From assembly GCF_020281205.1 (NCBI RefSeq), contig NZ_JACXZC010000002.1, forward strand, positions 118,729 to 182,728: a stretch of 64,000 nt of DNA, in the 5' to 3' direction. Under the pieces are notes generated by a model. The model was not told the DNA's origin and ran no database searches. It saw only the letters and a program-made list of their open reading frames with translations. The first letter of the stretch is position 1, and each line of letters opens with the position of its first letter. Positions 63,897-64,000 of the stretch are shown here, piece by piece. A program made the translations under genes and the position numbers. The DNA comes from Empedobacter stercoris (GTDB lineage Bacteria > Bacteroidota > Bacteroidia > Flavobacteriales > Weeksellaceae).

Positions 63897-64000
63897 GTTA
63901 TATAAAGATAATTATTTTTGCATCAATAGCGTCCTAAATAAATTTAGGGCATAAAATATCCACCCACTTTAGTAGGATACAAGCTATAGTTGGACAAAAT

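Noticed and set aside
63897..64000. Possible end of an insertion sequence at the right edge
   Set aside because: Short inverted pieces (TATCC...GGATA, CCTAAAT...ATTTAGG) are present, but with no open frame and the sequence cut off no element can be supported.

Overview
The window reads as chromosomal DNA from a low-GC member of the Flavobacteriales (Bacteroidota), probably near the Weeksellaceae. I cannot fix the genus without a search. The supports are: a T9SS type A sorting domain, GLPGLI and DUF4295 proteins, Bacteroidota-type promoters (TTTG - about 19 nt - TAnnTTTG), hardly any Shine-Dalgarno sequences, and the gene order rpsL-rpsG-fusA-rpsJ-rplC. No rRNA, tRNA, CRISPR, transposase or prophage gene is visible.

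Layout. 1-4116: an acetate-transporter-like gene (satP), a GlsB/YeaQ-type membrane gene broken by an in-frame TAG, glmM and a TPR protein. 4178-9494 (minus): a phosphate block with two tandem paralogous PiT transporters, a DUF47/PhoU-like partner and a larger PiT protein with an added helical cytoplasmic domain. 9713-27156 (plus): the str-S10-spc-alpha ribosomal supercluster, 30 genes including fusA, secY, infA, rpoA and the small rpmD and rpmJ. It is not one transcription unit: strong terminators followed by new promoters divide rpsJ from rplC and rpsN from rpsH, and a hairpin lies between infA and rpmJ.

27256-41294 (mostly plus): envelope and export genes. These are an outer-membrane barrel, an operon of DUF6263 lipoprotein, DUF4834, YfhO and GT4 glycosyltransferase, then a small four-cysteine exported protein with a GLPGLI protein and a TonB-receptor-like barrel, a malic enzyme and a T9SS cargo protein. 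41367-48116 (minus): DMT transporter, serine hydrolase, YdhR-like and DUF4260 genes, lepA and a NagX-like membrane protein. 48246-63774: aspA, two orphan small genes bracketed by a 23-bp direct repeat, a DEAD-box helicase, a metZ-like gene, dnaK with a structured upstream region, a HEMIH protein, an M1 peptidase, lnt, the rpmB-rpmG-DUF4295 operon, ftsY, a small exported protein and an outer-membrane receptor.

Most genes are ordinary core genes. The items most worth a second look are: (1) the small Cys protein/GLPGLI/TonB-receptor cassette, (2) structured leaders at rplC and rpsH and the infA-rpmJ hairpin, (3) TAAATTTG promoter boxes only 2-6 nt before ATG at four unrelated genes (leaderless candidates), (4) matching palindromes upstream of the YdhR-like and DUF4260 genes, (5) the repeat-rich, sigma-54-like region upstream of dnaK, and (6) dispersed intergenic repeats. 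All assignments come from reading sequence and remembered family features; no database search or folding program was run.
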